From positions 1 through 64,000 of the forward strand of contig JBBQZQ010000001.1 in NCBI GenBank assembly GCA_038207565.1: a DNA stretch of 64,000 bases, read 5' to 3'. This document shows, piece after piece, positions 24,223 through 33,504 of this stretch. Both the position numbers and the translations under genes were made by a program. The stretch is from JALZAI01 sp038207565 (GTDB taxonomy: Bacteria; Actinomycetota; Actinomycetes; Mycobacteriales; Jatrophihabitantaceae). Each line of letters begins with the position of its first letter. Position 1 is the first letter of the stretch. The notes under the pieces were generated by a model. That model made no database searches, was not told the DNA's origin, and saw only the letters and a list, made by a program, of their open reading frames with translations.

Positions 24223-26709
24223 GTGTCGTCGTTGCTGCCACGGCCAGAAGTGCCGGGCGCGGATCTCCCGGTGCGGGCGGTGCTGGCGGAGACGATCGCC
24301 GCGCTGCGGCGGGCCGGTACAGCGGTGCTCGTGTCGCCGCCCGGATCGGGCAAGACCTCGCTGCTGCCGCTCGCGCTTGCGGACGCTCTGAACGGACGGA
24401 TCGTGGTCGCCGAACCGCGGCGGATCGCGACCCGCGCCGCGGCTCGACGGCTGGGCGAGCTGCTCGGCGAGCGGCCGGGCGGGCGGGTCGGCTATGCGAT
24501 GCGGGGTGAGCGGGTCGGTGGTGCGGCGACGCGGATCGAGGTGGTGACGACCGGGTTGCTCGTGCAGCGCATGCAGCGCGATCCCGAACTGCCTGGCGTG
24601 GCTGCTGTGGTGATTGACGAGTGTCACGAACGACATCTGGACGCCGACTTGTTGCTGGCGTTCTGCGTCGATGTCCGCGCCACGTTGCGTGCCGACCTGG
24701 CGCTGGTGGCGACGTCGGCGACACCAGACACGGCAGCGCTTACCCGCGCGCTCGACGCGCCGGTCGTCACTGCGACCTCTGCGACGCACCCGGTGGGCGT
24801 CGTCTGGGCCCCCCCGTCGCGAACGCTGCCGCTGTTGCCCGGTTCGCGCGTCGACCCGCGATTGCTCGACCACGTCGTGGACGTCACGCGGCGTGCGCTG
24901 ACCGCGTGTGACGGGGACGTGCTCGTCTTCGTGCCGGGTGAACGGGAGATCGTAGTCGTTTGCCGGGCGCTTGCTGGTGTGGGCGCCGACGTGCGCCCGC
25001 TGTTCGGGCGTCAGTCGCGCGCCGAGCAGGACCTCGCACTGACATCCGGGCCGCGGCGTCGGATTGTCGTCACCACCTCGGTAGCCGAGAGCTCGTTGAC
25101 TGTGCCCGGCGTGCGAGTCGTCGTGGACGCCGGGCTGGCGCGCGAACCGCGCACGGACCAGGCGCGCGGACTCGGCGCGTTGATCACTACGCGGGTGTCG
25201 AAGGCGTCCGCCGATCAGCGCGCCGGCCGGGCGGGACGCGAGGCGCCGGGCCGCGTCTATCGCTGCTGGTCGGCCGAGGAGCACGTTCACCTCGCGGCCC
25301 ATGCGCTGCCGGAGATCGCCACGGCCGACCTCGCCGGGTTCGCACTCACGACCGCCGCGTGGGGCGCACCGGGCGGCAAAGGTCTCACCCTGCTCGATGC
25401 GCCACCGGTCGCCGCCCTCGACGCCGCGACTGCGCTGCTGCAGCGTCTGGACGCGACGGACGCCGAGGGCCGCATTACCGCTCGTGGCCGGCGGATGGCC
25501 GTTGTGGGCGCGCATCCGCGGCTGGCTCGCGCCGTCCTCGATGGCGCGGGACTTGTCGGCGCCGCCCGGGCGCGTGAGGTGGTGGCGCTGCTGTCTGACG
25601 ACTCGCTGACCGGTCGCGGCGACGACCTGGCCGCCCGCTTTGCAGACCTTCGCGACGGCAGCGACCGCAACGCCGCGCGCCAGTGGCGGCAGGAGACGCG
25701 CCGGCTCGGCAGCGGCGGCCCGGCCCGCACCGCGATGCCCGATGACCTCGCAGTCGGCACCGTCGTCGCCCTCGCCTATCCCGATCGCATCGCGCGTGCC
25801 CGCGGCGCGGACACGCCCAGCTACCGAATGACCAGCGGCACCGGTGCACAACTCGCTGACTCCTCACCGTTGCGGCGCGCACCGTGGCTCGCGATCGCCG
25901 TGGCCGACCGACAGCCCGGCCGCGCCGACGCCCGGGTGCGGACCGCGGCGCCGATCGACGAACCAACGGCCCGCGCCGTCGCCGCGGACCTGCTCACCAC
26001 CTCCGACCAGATCGAATGGACCAACGGCGCCCTCCTCGCGAGACAGATCGAACGGCTCGGCGCGATCGAGCTCTCGACCGCCCCGCTACGCAACCCCGAT
26101 CCGCTGCGCGTGCAGGCCGCCGTACGCGAAGGGCTGCGCGCGCAGGGCCTCGACTCCCTGACCTGGACCGACGCCGCTCGCGACCTGCGCGCCCGCCTCG
26201 GCTTCCTGCACGCGGTGCTCGGCGACCCGTGGCCCAACGTCGAGGACACCGCCCTGCTCGAGCGTCTGGGAGAGTGGCTCGACATCAGCGCAGTGCGACG
26301 CAGCGCCGACCTGCGCCGCATCGACGTACGCACCGCGCTGCGCCGGTTACTGCCCTGGCCCGCGGCGACCCGGTTGGACGAGCTCGCACCAGAACGGCTA
26401 CGCATGCCGTCCGGATCCCGCGTCCGCGTCACATACGACGGCGCCGAGCCGCCGGTGGCGGCGGTGAAACTGCAGGAGACCTTCGGATGGACGCAGACAC
26501 CCACGCTCGCGGACGGACGCGCCCCGCTCGTCCTGCACCTGCTCTCGCCCGCCGGCCGCCCCGTCGCCATCACCGCAGACCTCCCGTCGTTCTGGCGGCA
26601 GGGCTACCCGCAAGTGCGCGCCGACCTGCGGGCGCGCTACCCCAAACACCCCTGGCCCGAGGACCCGTTCACCGCCCAGGCAACCGCGCGCACCAACCGT
26701 CGCAGCTGA
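24223..26709 (+). CDS. hrpB: ATP-dependent helicase HrpB
   Basis: 828 residues, the usual HrpB length. It has SF2 DEAH-box motifs: Walker A SPPGSGKTS (38-46), VAEPRRIATRAAARR (Ia), DECHERH (132-138, motif II with Cys in place of Ala), SAT (motif III), FVPGEREI (IV), TTSVAESSLTVPGVRVVVDAG (V, shown in part) and QRAGRAGR (VI). The C-terminal HrpB-specific region ends with FWRQGYPQVRADLRARYPKH and PWPEDP, a family hallmark. It is a cytoplasmic RNA/DNA helicase of uncertain physiological role. A single gene with its own probable leaderless promoter. Confidence 0.92.
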   Translation: MSSLLPRPEVPGADLPVRAVLAETIAALRRAGTAVLVSPPGSGKTSLLPLALADALNGRIVVAEPRRIATRAAARRLGELLGERPGGRVGYAMRGERVGGAATRIEVVTTGLLVQRMQRDPELPGVAAVVIDECHERHLDADLLLAFCVDVRATLRADLALVATSATPDTAALTRALDAPVVTATSATHPVGVVWAPPSRTLPLLPGSRVDPRLLDHVVDVTRRALTACDGDVLVFVPGEREIVVVCRALAGVGADVRPLFGRQSRAEQDLALTSGPRRRIVVTTSVAESSLTVPGVRVVVDAGLAREPRTDQARGLGALITTRVSKASADQRAGRAGREAPGRVYRCWSAEEHVHLAAHALPEIATADLAGFALTTAAWGAPGGKGLTLLDAPPVAALDAATALLQRLDATDAEGRITARGRRMAVVGAHPRLARAVLDGAGLVGAARAREVVALLSDDSLTGRGDDLAARFADLRDGSDRNAARQWRQETRRLGSGGPARTAMPDDLAVGTVVALAYPDRIARARGADTPSYRMTSGTGAQLADSSPLRRAPWLAIAVADRQPGRADARVRTAAPIDEPTARAVAADLLTTSDQIEWTNGALLARQIERLGAIELSTAPLRNPDPLRVQAAVREGLRAQGLDSLTWTDAARDLRARLGFLHAVLGDPWPNVEDTALLERLGEWLDISAVRRSADLRRIDVRTALRRLLPWPAATRLDELAPERLRMPSGSRVRVTYDGAEPPVAAVKLQETFGWTQTPTLADGRAPLVLHLLSPAGRPVAITADLPSFWRQGYPQVRADLRARYPKHPWPEDPFTAQATARTNRRS

Positions 26710-26871
26710 CCGCCAGCGCGCCGGCTCAACCGTCGCGGACCGCTCCAGCGCCGAACCACACACTCACGGATCAGAGACGTGCGCGATAACGGTGACTTGG
26801 ACGGCGATTCGCGGCGGACGGAAGGGGCCTAGGCTCAGGGCCTCGCGCTTGCCAACGCGGTTCGGGTGGCT

Positions 26872-27000
26872 ATGCCGGCGGGCTGTATGAGGTGCCGTAT
26901 ATCGGGTGCCACGCGGACACAGGTGTACCTCACGGCCGAACAGCGGGTGGGCCTGGATGAGCGGGCCCGGGTCGAGCGAACGGCTGAATTCTGCGGGTGA
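26872..27000 (+). pseudogene. Truncated duplicate of RHH antitoxin N-terminus
   Basis: A 42-codon frame encodes GATRTQVYLTAEQRVGLDER and ARVER, then stops, matching the antitoxin at 12365. Bases 26903-26943 are identical to 12369-12409, and the upstream block 26799-26883 is also related to DNA before vapBC-2. There is no toxin gene after it. It is the scar of a second copy of the module or of a recombination event between the two loci. Confidence 0.7.
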
Positions 27001-27127
27001 GTCCGTGCGATCACGCGGTCGCGAAGGATTGTTACGAACACGCCTGGCACGGTCCGTTCAGACGAAATCTGCAATTTCGGCGAGCCTGACTTCGCGCCGC
27101 GAGCCAGGTGTGGCGATTGCGCCAGGT

Positions 27128-27807
27128 TCAGAGCGGCAGTAGGTCTTTCGCGAGGTCGCGCCTGACCTGCCATGCGGCGGGGTCGGATCCGGCGCGGTAG
27201 GGGAACCCTCCATTGCCGAACACCCAGTTGAGGTAGGACACAAACGGCATCGTGGTTTCGGCCACGAACAGGCCGTCGACGCAGCCGTCGCAGACGACGA
27301 CTCCGTAGGGCAGTCCGCCGCTCACGTTGTCCTTGTGGAGCCGATCGGGTGCAAGGGGAAGCACGTGAAGTAGTCACAAATCGGATCCGCCGCCGCGGAA
27401 GTGGGCCACATCGGGTGCGTGCCCACCAGCCAGACGTCTCCCACGAGCCGGGCCCATGCCAGCAGCGTCAGCGGGACGTCGCCGAAGGTGGCTTCCAGCC
27501 ACGCGGCGTGGTCGGACGCCTTCGCGGAAGGCGGGAAGTATGGCGTCACCGGACTCTGCGCTTCGTCGTTGGTGTGAAACCAGTAGCCGGCGTCCCCGAG
27601 TCGCTCGACGATGATCTCGACGTTTCGGCGGGCTCGAGCGGCCATCTCGTCGCACACGAATTGCGCTTCGTCGATGAAGCTGGACTCTCGGACCGTGGCG
27701 CCAAGTTGACGAAGTTCGTGCCAGACCTGGTCGCGTTCTCCGCCGCGATAGCGGTTGAGCCAGCGGGGTGAAGTGGTCACCAGGGGATTCTCGTCTTCGA
27801 CGGTCAC
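27128..27807 (-). pseudogene. Uncharacterised protein, single frameshift
   Basis: Starting at 27807 the protein reads SPRWLNRYRGGERDQVWHEL, RNVEIIVERLGDAGYWFHTN and TFGDVPLTLLAWARLVGDVW. After TSAAADPICDYFT the frame switches at about 27350-27358 and continues PLAPDRLHKDNVSGGLPYGV, MPFVSYLNWVFGNGGFPYRA, ending RRDLAKDLLPL. Joined, it would be about 225 residues, soluble and Trp-rich. I do not recognise the family. A single shift makes sequencing error a real alternative. Confidence 0.55.
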
Positions 27808-27900
27808 GGTGCAAACCGGGAGCGCTTCTCGACGCCGCTGCTCGCGGTAGCGCAGCCTTGATCAGTCGTCGCTCAATCTCGAGGCGTACCGTCCTGACGG

Positions 27901-29088
27901 GTGAGTGTCGGCACGGATGTTACCGGTGTGGTCGACGCGACCGTCGTACACAGCGGCGGCAGTGTCGCCCTGCGTGGTGCGACGGTGCTTGCCGGTCCGG
28001 GTGAGCTACTGGTGGTTCTCGGACCTTCAGGAGGCGGCAAGTCCACGCTGCTGAGAGCGGTAGCAGGCCTGACCGATCTGGGCCGCGGTCGGGTCCTGAT
28101 CGGCGGCGTGGACGTGACGAGGCTCCCCCCGGAGAAGCGTGACGTCGCCATGGTGTTCGAATACAGCCAGTTGGTGCCTTTCATGGACGTGGCCGAGAAC
28201 CTCGGGTTCGGGCTGAAGGTGCGCCGTCGCCCGCAGCCCGAGGTTGCCGAGCGTGTGCTCGCCCAGGCGCGGGGACTGAAACTGATGCGATTGCTGTCGC
28301 GCCGGCCCGCCACGCTGTCCGCGGGCGAGCGGGGGCAGGTCGGAGTCGGCCGGGCGCTCATCCGGGTGCCGTCTGCCTTCCTTTTCGACGAGCCGCTCGC
28401 CCACCACGATGCCGCCAGCCGGACCCAGATGCGGCGTCACATCGCGCAGGTCGTCACCGGTCTCGGCGTGAGCACCATCTACGTCACCCACGACCAGGCC
28501 GAGGCGCTGGCGATCGCCGATCGGATTGCGGTGCTGCAGGAGGGCACCGTTGTCCAGGTGGCAACTCCGCGGGAGCTTTACGCCGAACCGGCAACCATCT
28601 TTGTCGGGGGGTTCATCGGATCGGTGCCGATCGGATTGCTGCCGGCGCAGCTCGTGTCCTCGGCGGGAATGGCCGGGTTCCGGGTCGGTGCGCGCATCCT
28701 AGCGCTGTGGGCTCCGGTGCCTGACGAGCTTCGCGACCGGGTCGGGCAGGACGTGGTGCTGGGAATCCGGCCGGAGGACGTGCACGACGCGACGAGCGGG
28801 ACGTATCCCGATCTCACGAGCCTGCCGGGAGTGGTCACCGGAGCCGACTACACCGGTGCCGAGACGATCCTCACCGTCGCCGTTGCCGCCCCTCCCGTCC
28901 ACGCGCCGGGTTCAGGTCTCGCCGACCGCCGGGCCGAGCGCGCTCTACTGCGCGCCCGATTCTCCGCGGGAACCACCGCTCGGGTCGGGTCGGCGGTTCA
29001 GGTGGACGTCGACGTGGCGCGCGCGCACATTTTCGATCCGGTCACCGGACGGGCACTCCACCATCTGGCCCCACGCTCGGCAAACTAA
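27901..29088 (+). CDS. Sugar-type ABC transporter ATPase (MalK/UgpC-like) with atypical motifs, orphan
   Basis: 395 residues from GTG 27901. Architecture is that of MalK/UgpC/SugC ATPases: nucleotide domain, then a TOBE/OB regulatory region from about 235 (VVLGIRPEDVHDA). Walker A is GPSGGGKST (41-49), Walker B FLFDEP (160-165), and the H-loop YVTHDQAEAL is normal. Two key spots are off consensus: the Q-loop glutamine of 'MVFQ' is Glu87 (MVFEYSQLVPFMDV), and the D-loop 'LSNLDA' is LAHHDA. The signature is LSAGE rather than LSGGQ. No permease or binding-protein genes adjoin it. It may serve distant permeases, or it may have a divergent role. Confidence 0.8.
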   Translation: MSVGTDVTGVVDATVVHSGGSVALRGATVLAGPGELLVVLGPSGGGKSTLLRAVAGLTDLGRGRVLIGGVDVTRLPPEKRDVAMVFEYSQLVPFMDVAENLGFGLKVRRRPQPEVAERVLAQARGLKLMRLLSRRPATLSAGERGQVGVGRALIRVPSAFLFDEPLAHHDAASRTQMRRHIAQVVTGLGVSTIYVTHDQAEALAIADRIAVLQEGTVVQVATPRELYAEPATIFVGGFIGSVPIGLLPAQLVSSAGMAGFRVGARILALWAPVPDELRDRVGQDVVLGIRPEDVHDATSGTYPDLTSLPGVVTGADYTGAETILTVAVAAPPVHAPGSGLADRRAERALLRARFSAGTTARVGSAVQVDVDVARAHIFDPVTGRALHHLAPRSAN

Positions 29089-29223
29089 CGTGCGAACGCT
29101 GGCGCGCGTACCTGCAGCCGAACCCGACCACCGACTGCGCGACGGCCTGTGGCTGCGGATCACGGTCGCCTGGTCCGTCAGCACGGCATCCTCGGGTGAG
29201 CCGGCGCGCGACGTCGCCGTTCT

Positions 29224-29733
29224 TCAGGGTGCTCGCGGAACGGAGAAGGACGTCAACGTCGCCGAAGCGGGACGCATCTCGTCCCACGGCGCGGGTATCT
29301 CGAAGACCGCGACGCCGCCGGCCGGGTATCCGGCGAGCACGTCCTGCCTCGCGTCCTCGTCGCCCGTGCCGTCGTCGAGGACGAGCGCGAGTTCGGCGAA
29401 CGACGGGTTGTGACCGATCAGCGCGAGCGCGTGCACGTCGGCCGGCGTGTCGCGGATGACGTCGAACAGCAACGCGACGTCATTGTTGTAGATCCGGCCG
29501 TCGATAACGACCTCGACCGTGGCCGTGAGCTCGGATTGCGCGCGTTCCCAAGTCTGTCGGGCGCGGAGCGCGGGGGAGACGATGATCCGGTCGGGGACGA
29601 TCCCCGCCTGCGCGAGAGAGCGCCCGACGGCAGCCGCGGCCCGGCGACCCCGAGCAGCGAGTGGCCGCTCGATGTCGATCGGTCCGTCCGCGGACTCGGC
29701 GTGGCGGACGAGGACCAAGTGCCTCTGGGTCAC
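29224..29733 (-). CDS. sixA: SixA-type histidine phosphatase
   Basis: 169 residues, start GTG 29733. RHAESADGP near the N-terminus is the RHG catalytic motif of the histidine-phosphatase superfamily, SPALRARQTWE is the second SixA block, and GHNPSFAELAL carries the second catalytic His. Small single-domain SixA proteins dephosphorylate phosphohistidine on phosphotransfer proteins; the partner is unknown here. A TTG at 29757 lies in frame upstream, but a 17-bp tandem duplication (29721-29753) covers the start region, so the exact start is uncertain. Confidence 0.82.
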   Translation of the reverse strand: MTQRHLVLVRHAESADGPIDIERPLAARGRRAAAAVGRSLAQAGIVPDRIIVSPALRARQTWERAQSELTATVEVVIDGRIYNNDVALLFDVIRDTPADVHALALIGHNPSFAELALVLDDGTGDEDARQDVLAGYPAGGVAVFEIPAPWDEMRPASATLTSFSVPRAP

Positions 29734-29753
29734 CGGCGCCTCTGGGTCACCGG
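29721..29753. repeat. Tandem duplication at the sixA start
   Basis: GCCTCTGGGTCACCGG occurs at 29721-29736 and again at 29738-29753. It duplicates the region that encodes the GTG start and the next codons of the phosphatase gene and pushes one copy out of frame. Confidence 0.8.
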
Positions 29754-29823
29754 TCAAGTGTTTCAGGCGCCGACCCTGCGCGCACGGATCGGCTCCTTGG
29801 TCATCGGGAGCACGCCGATGCCG

Positions 29824-30039
29824 CTATTCGGCATCCTCCAACCGGAAGCCGACCTTGAGCCCGACCTGGAAGTGGGCAACCGCGCCGTCGTCGATCTGGC
29901 CTCGGATCTCGGTCACCTCGAACCATTCCATGTTGCGCAGGGTCCGCCCGGCACGCGCTACGCCGTTACGGATGGCCTCTTGGACGCTGTCGGGGGAACT
30001 GCCCACGATCTCCGTCACGCGATAGGTGTGATCAGCCAT
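29824..30039 (-). CDS. Dodecin, flavin-binding storage protein
   Basis: 71 residues, full dodecin length: DHTYRVTEIVGSSPDSVQEA, IRNGVARAGRTLRNMEWFEV, TEIRGQIDDGAVAHFQVGLK. The Trp in NMEWFEV and Gln in RGQI are the residues that sandwich flavin in this family. Dodecins form hollow dodecamers that bind FMN/FAD or CoA and buffer free flavin in the cytoplasm. It stands between sixA and trehalase on the same strand with gaps of 90-116 bp, so co-transcription is possible but not shown. Confidence 0.92.
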   Translation of the reverse strand: MADHTYRVTEIVGSSPDSVQEAIRNGVARAGRTLRNMEWFEVTEIRGQIDDGAVAHFQVGLKVGFRLEDAE

Positions 30040-30155
30040 TTCGAACCTCCGGTCGGGTGAGCCTCTTCCACCGCATCACACTCGCCCTGCGGGTCATGCG
30101 CAATCGACGCCCGTGCCGTCATTCGACCGCGCGGTCCCGTCACTCGCGCGAGAGA

Positions 30156-31997
30156 TCAAGGCGTCACGGCGTCGATCGCACGGCGCTCGGCCTCGGCGAT
30201 CTCCCACGCCGCGTTGACCAGGCCGACGTGGCTGAACGCCTGCGGGAAGTTGCCGAGCAGCTCACCGGTCAACGGGTCGACTTCTTCGGACAGCAGGCCG
30301 ACGTCGTTCACCAACGCAGCCGCTCGCTCGAACACTGCCTTCGCACGCTCTACCTGATCGCACTTCGCCAGCGCTCGCGCAAGCCAGAACGTGCACAGCA
30401 GGAATGTCCCCTCATCGCCGGCGAGTCCGTCGGCACCGTCCTCCGTGCGGTAGCGATAGACCAAGCCGCGGTCATCGGTCAGCTGCCGCTCGATCGCATC
30501 GATCGTCGATAGCATTCGCGGGTCGTCGGGCGGTAGGAAGCCGACGATCGGCATCATCAGGTTCGACGCGTCCAATGTGCTCGATCCGACGCGCTGGGTG
30601 AACGCGCCGGCCTCGTCACTCCAGCCGTCGCGCACGACCATCTCCGAGATCTCCTCGCGGCCGCGCTTCCATCCCTCGACCCGGTCCTCGGCGCCGAGCA
30701 GGTGGGCCAGGTCGATCGCGCGGTCGAGCGCAACCCAACACATGACCTTCGAATACAGGAAGTGTTGCGGCTCGCCGCGCACCTCCCAGATCCCCTGGTC
30801 CTTCTCCTGCCAGCGGCCCGCAGCCGTGTCCGCGCAGGCGACGAGAAAGCGTTTGGTGTCCGCGTCGATACCCGCGAGCTGGTCCGCGAGCTTGTGTGCT
30901 GCGCCGAGCACCTCGCCGTACACGTCGATCTGCTGCTGGTTCCAGGCGCCGTTGCCCACCCGCACCGGGCGGCTCTCGCGCCACCCCTCCAGGTGGGGGA
31001 GCTCGCGCTCGGTGAGGTCGCGCTCGCCACCGATTCCGAACATGATCTGCAGCCCCTGCTCGGGCCCGATGCCGGACGCCGCCGCTGTGGCCATGAACGC
31101 GAAGAAGTCGTCTGCCTCGTCCGGGCAGGCGGCGACCCAGAGTGCCTCCATCGTGAAGCTTGCATCCCGCACCCATGAGTAGCGGTAGTCCCAGTTGCGC
31201 TCACCGCCCACGCCTTCGGGCAGGGACGTGGTCGCTGCTGCGACGATCGCTCCGCTCGGCTGGAACGACAGGGCCTGCAGCACGCGCCCGCTGTGCTGGA
31301 CGAGCCCTGCCCACGGTCCCTCGTAGGACTGGTGCAGCGCAGACCACGACTGCCATGCTTCGACGGTGTTGTCGACCTGTGCCGCGAGATCCTCCTGAGA
31401 CCAGACGTGCGCCGGTGTCTGCTCCAGTGTCGAGCGGTGCAGCGCGAAATGCGTGGTGTCGCCGGCTCGCATGGTCGTCCGTGCGTGCGCGTGCGATCCG
31501 GACAGGTCGAGCGGCAGCGGGGTCGTGAGGACCAGCCACTCGGCGCCGCCACGGGCGGTGACGCCGTCGCCGACGGCCGAGAGCAGCGGCACGATCAGCC
31601 CGTATTCTGGCCGCGGCTCGTACTGCACGGCGAGCTCGAGCTGTCCGTCGGTGCATTCGACGCGTCGGACGAGCAGGTGCGGGACGTCGCATCCGAGCCG
31701 GTGCCCGCCATTGTCGACGCCCAAGGCCAACAGGTCGGTGAGCACGAGCAAGCCCGTGGCCGTGGTGAACGTCGTCTCGAGGACCATCGTGTCGTCGAGG
31801 TAGCGGCGGGTGCTGGTCCACTCGCCCGTCGGGGCGATCTGCCAGTACCCCGCGCTGTCACCCAGCAGGCGACCGAACACCGAGGGGCTGTCGAATCGCG
31901 GAAAGCTCAACCAGTCCACGGAACCGGCCTTGGTCACCAGCGCACTCGAATGGCGGTCGGACAGCAGCGCGTGGTCAGCAATCGGGGTCGACGACAT
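30156..31997 (-). CDS. Glycoside hydrolase family 15 protein, probable trehalase
   Basis: 613 residues from ATG 31997, preceded by AAGGAG; the open frame extends to 32324 but that part is not protein-like. It has the GH15 layout: an N-terminal beta domain (IADHALLSDRHSSALVTKAG; SVDWLSFPRFDSPSVFGRLL) and an (alpha/alpha)6 barrel with NWDYRYSWVRDASFTMEAL, QQIDVYGEVLGAAHKLAD and WEVRGEPQHFLYSKVM. Actinobacterial members of this size hydrolyse trehalose to glucose in the cytoplasm, while others act on alpha-glucans. Trehalase is the best guess. The 199-bp divergent gap to the antiporter gene must hold both promoters. Confidence 0.85.
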   Translation of the reverse strand: MSSTPIADHALLSDRHSSALVTKAGSVDWLSFPRFDSPSVFGRLLGDSAGYWQIAPTGEWTSTRRYLDDTMVLETTFTTATGLLVLTDLLALGVDNGGHRLGCDVPHLLVRRVECTDGQLELAVQYEPRPEYGLIVPLLSAVGDGVTARGGAEWLVLTTPLPLDLSGSHAHARTTMRAGDTTHFALHRSTLEQTPAHVWSQEDLAAQVDNTVEAWQSWSALHQSYEGPWAGLVQHSGRVLQALSFQPSGAIVAAATTSLPEGVGGERNWDYRYSWVRDASFTMEALWVAACPDEADDFFAFMATAAASGIGPEQGLQIMFGIGGERDLTERELPHLEGWRESRPVRVGNGAWNQQQIDVYGEVLGAAHKLADQLAGIDADTKRFLVACADTAAGRWQEKDQGIWEVRGEPQHFLYSKVMCWVALDRAIDLAHLLGAEDRVEGWKRGREEISEMVVRDGWSDEAGAFTQRVGSSTLDASNLMMPIVGFLPPDDPRMLSTIDAIERQLTDDRGLVYRYRTEDGADGLAGDEGTFLLCTFWLARALAKCDQVERAKAVFERAAALVNDVGLLSEEVDPLTGELLGNFPQAFSHVGLVNAAWEIAEAERRAIDAVTP

Positions 31998-32196
31998 CAG
32001 GTGCTCCTTCGTGATCGTTGGTCGAGAATGCAGACCCGCCGGCCATCGGGGTGCTACCACCCTGCGGGCGTAACACCCGGCATCGTGCGAGCGACTGCAT
32101 GTCGACGAGTGTCGTCCGATCGGCGGGCAGTGCACAGCTGGACGGCGTCGACATTGCTTCGCGTCCCCGAAAACTACGGATTGTGAGCGCTCCGCG

Positions 32197-33426
32197 ATGA
32201 TGCCCGATACCTCGTTCCTGAACCTCTTCATCGTCTGCCTGGTCGCGGCGGGCGCGCCGCTGCTGCTCGGCTTCGCGCCGCGACTGCGGCTGCCGTCGGT
32301 CATCATCGAGATCGTCGCCGGCATAGTGCTCGGACCGTCGGTACTGGGCTGGGTGAAGGCGGACCTGCCGGTGCAGGTCCTCGGCCTGATCGGGCTCGCC
32401 TTCCTGCTGTTCCTGTCCGGGCTCGAAATCGACCCGAGCCGGTTGCGAGGGCGCCTGCTGCGCAGCGCCGTGCTCGGCTATCTGATATCCCTCGCGCTCG
32501 GCATTGCGATCGGCTTCGGGCTGCATGCGGCCGACTGGGTCAAGAGCCCGTTGCTTCTCGCTGTCGCGCTGTCGGCGACCTCGCTCGGTCTCGTCGTGCC
32601 CGTCCTCAAGGACACCGGCCAGGCGGAGGGGGAGGTGGGCCAGACGGCGATCGTGGCAGCTACGGTCGCGGACTTCTCGGCAATCCTGCTCCTCTCGCTG
32701 TTCTTTTCCGCGTCCGACGGCAGCCCGGGCAGCCGGCTGGTGCTCATCGTCGCGTTCGCGGTCTTGGTCGCGGCCACCGCGCTCGTCGTCTCGCGTGCCG
32801 GGCGTTCGATGCGGCTGGGCACGGTGCTACTGCGCCTGCAGGACACCACGGCCGAGATCCGGGTGCGCTTCGCCGTCGTATTACTTGTCGCATTCACCGC
32901 GCTGGCCGAACGGTTCGGCCTGGAGAGCATCCTCGGCGCGTTCCTGGCCGGCGTGGTCGTCAGTGTCGTTGACCGCGATTCGGTAAGCCACCCGAACTTC
33001 CGAACCAAGCTCGAGGCGATCGGGTTCGGCTTCGTGATCCCGGTGTTCTTCATCAGTAGCGGCATCCGGCTGGATCTCAAGGGACTGCTCGACAGTCCGT
33101 CCGCGCTGCTGCGTGTACCGATCTTCCTCCTCGCGCTGCTCGTCGTCCGTGGGCTGCCGGCGTTGCTGAACGTGCGCACGCAGGGCCGCCGCGCGTCCAT
33201 CGCCGCGGGGCTGCTGCAAGCCACGTCCCTGCCGTTCATTGTCACCGCCACCCAAATCGGCGTCGAGCTCGGACGGATCGCGCCCGTGACCGGTGCCGCA
33301 CTCGTGTTCGCAGGGCTGCTGTCGGTGCTGTTGTTCCCGGTGATCGCGTTGAGTCTGCTGCGCAAAGCCGATCCGGCTCGAGGGGCCGGTTCCGAACCGC
33401 AGCCGGTCAGCTCGACCCCGATGTGA
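32197..33426 (+). CDS. CPA2-family cation/proton antiporter (KefB-like)
   Basis: 409 residues with 11-12 hydrophobic segments. Family motifs: RLPSVIIEIVAGIVLGPSVL, LIGLAFLLFLSGLEIDPSRL and FGLESILGAFLAGVVVSVV, the Na+/H+ exchanger core with its conserved Glu/Asp pair region. There is no C-terminal RCK/TrkA-N domain, so it is a bare transporter module. ATG at 32197 or 32200. It would exchange Na+ or K+ for protons across the membrane. Confidence 0.88.
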   Translation: MMPDTSFLNLFIVCLVAAGAPLLLGFAPRLRLPSVIIEIVAGIVLGPSVLGWVKADLPVQVLGLIGLAFLLFLSGLEIDPSRLRGRLLRSAVLGYLISLALGIAIGFGLHAADWVKSPLLLAVALSATSLGLVVPVLKDTGQAEGEVGQTAIVAATVADFSAILLLSLFFSASDGSPGSRLVLIVAFAVLVAATALVVSRAGRSMRLGTVLLRLQDTTAEIRVRFAVVLLVAFTALAERFGLESILGAFLAGVVVSVVDRDSVSHPNFRTKLEAIGFGFVIPVFFISSGIRLDLKGLLDSPSALLRVPIFLLALLVVRGLPALLNVRTQGRRASIAAGLLQATSLPFIVTATQIGVELGRIAPVTGAALVFAGLLSVLLFPVIALSLLRKADPARGAGSEPQPVSSTPM

Positions 33427-33504
33427 CCCGCTCCGCCGATTTTGCGCGGAACCAGACCCGCCGGCTTGCGCCGAGCAACAGTAGCGGCCGGTACGCCGAA
33501 GACG

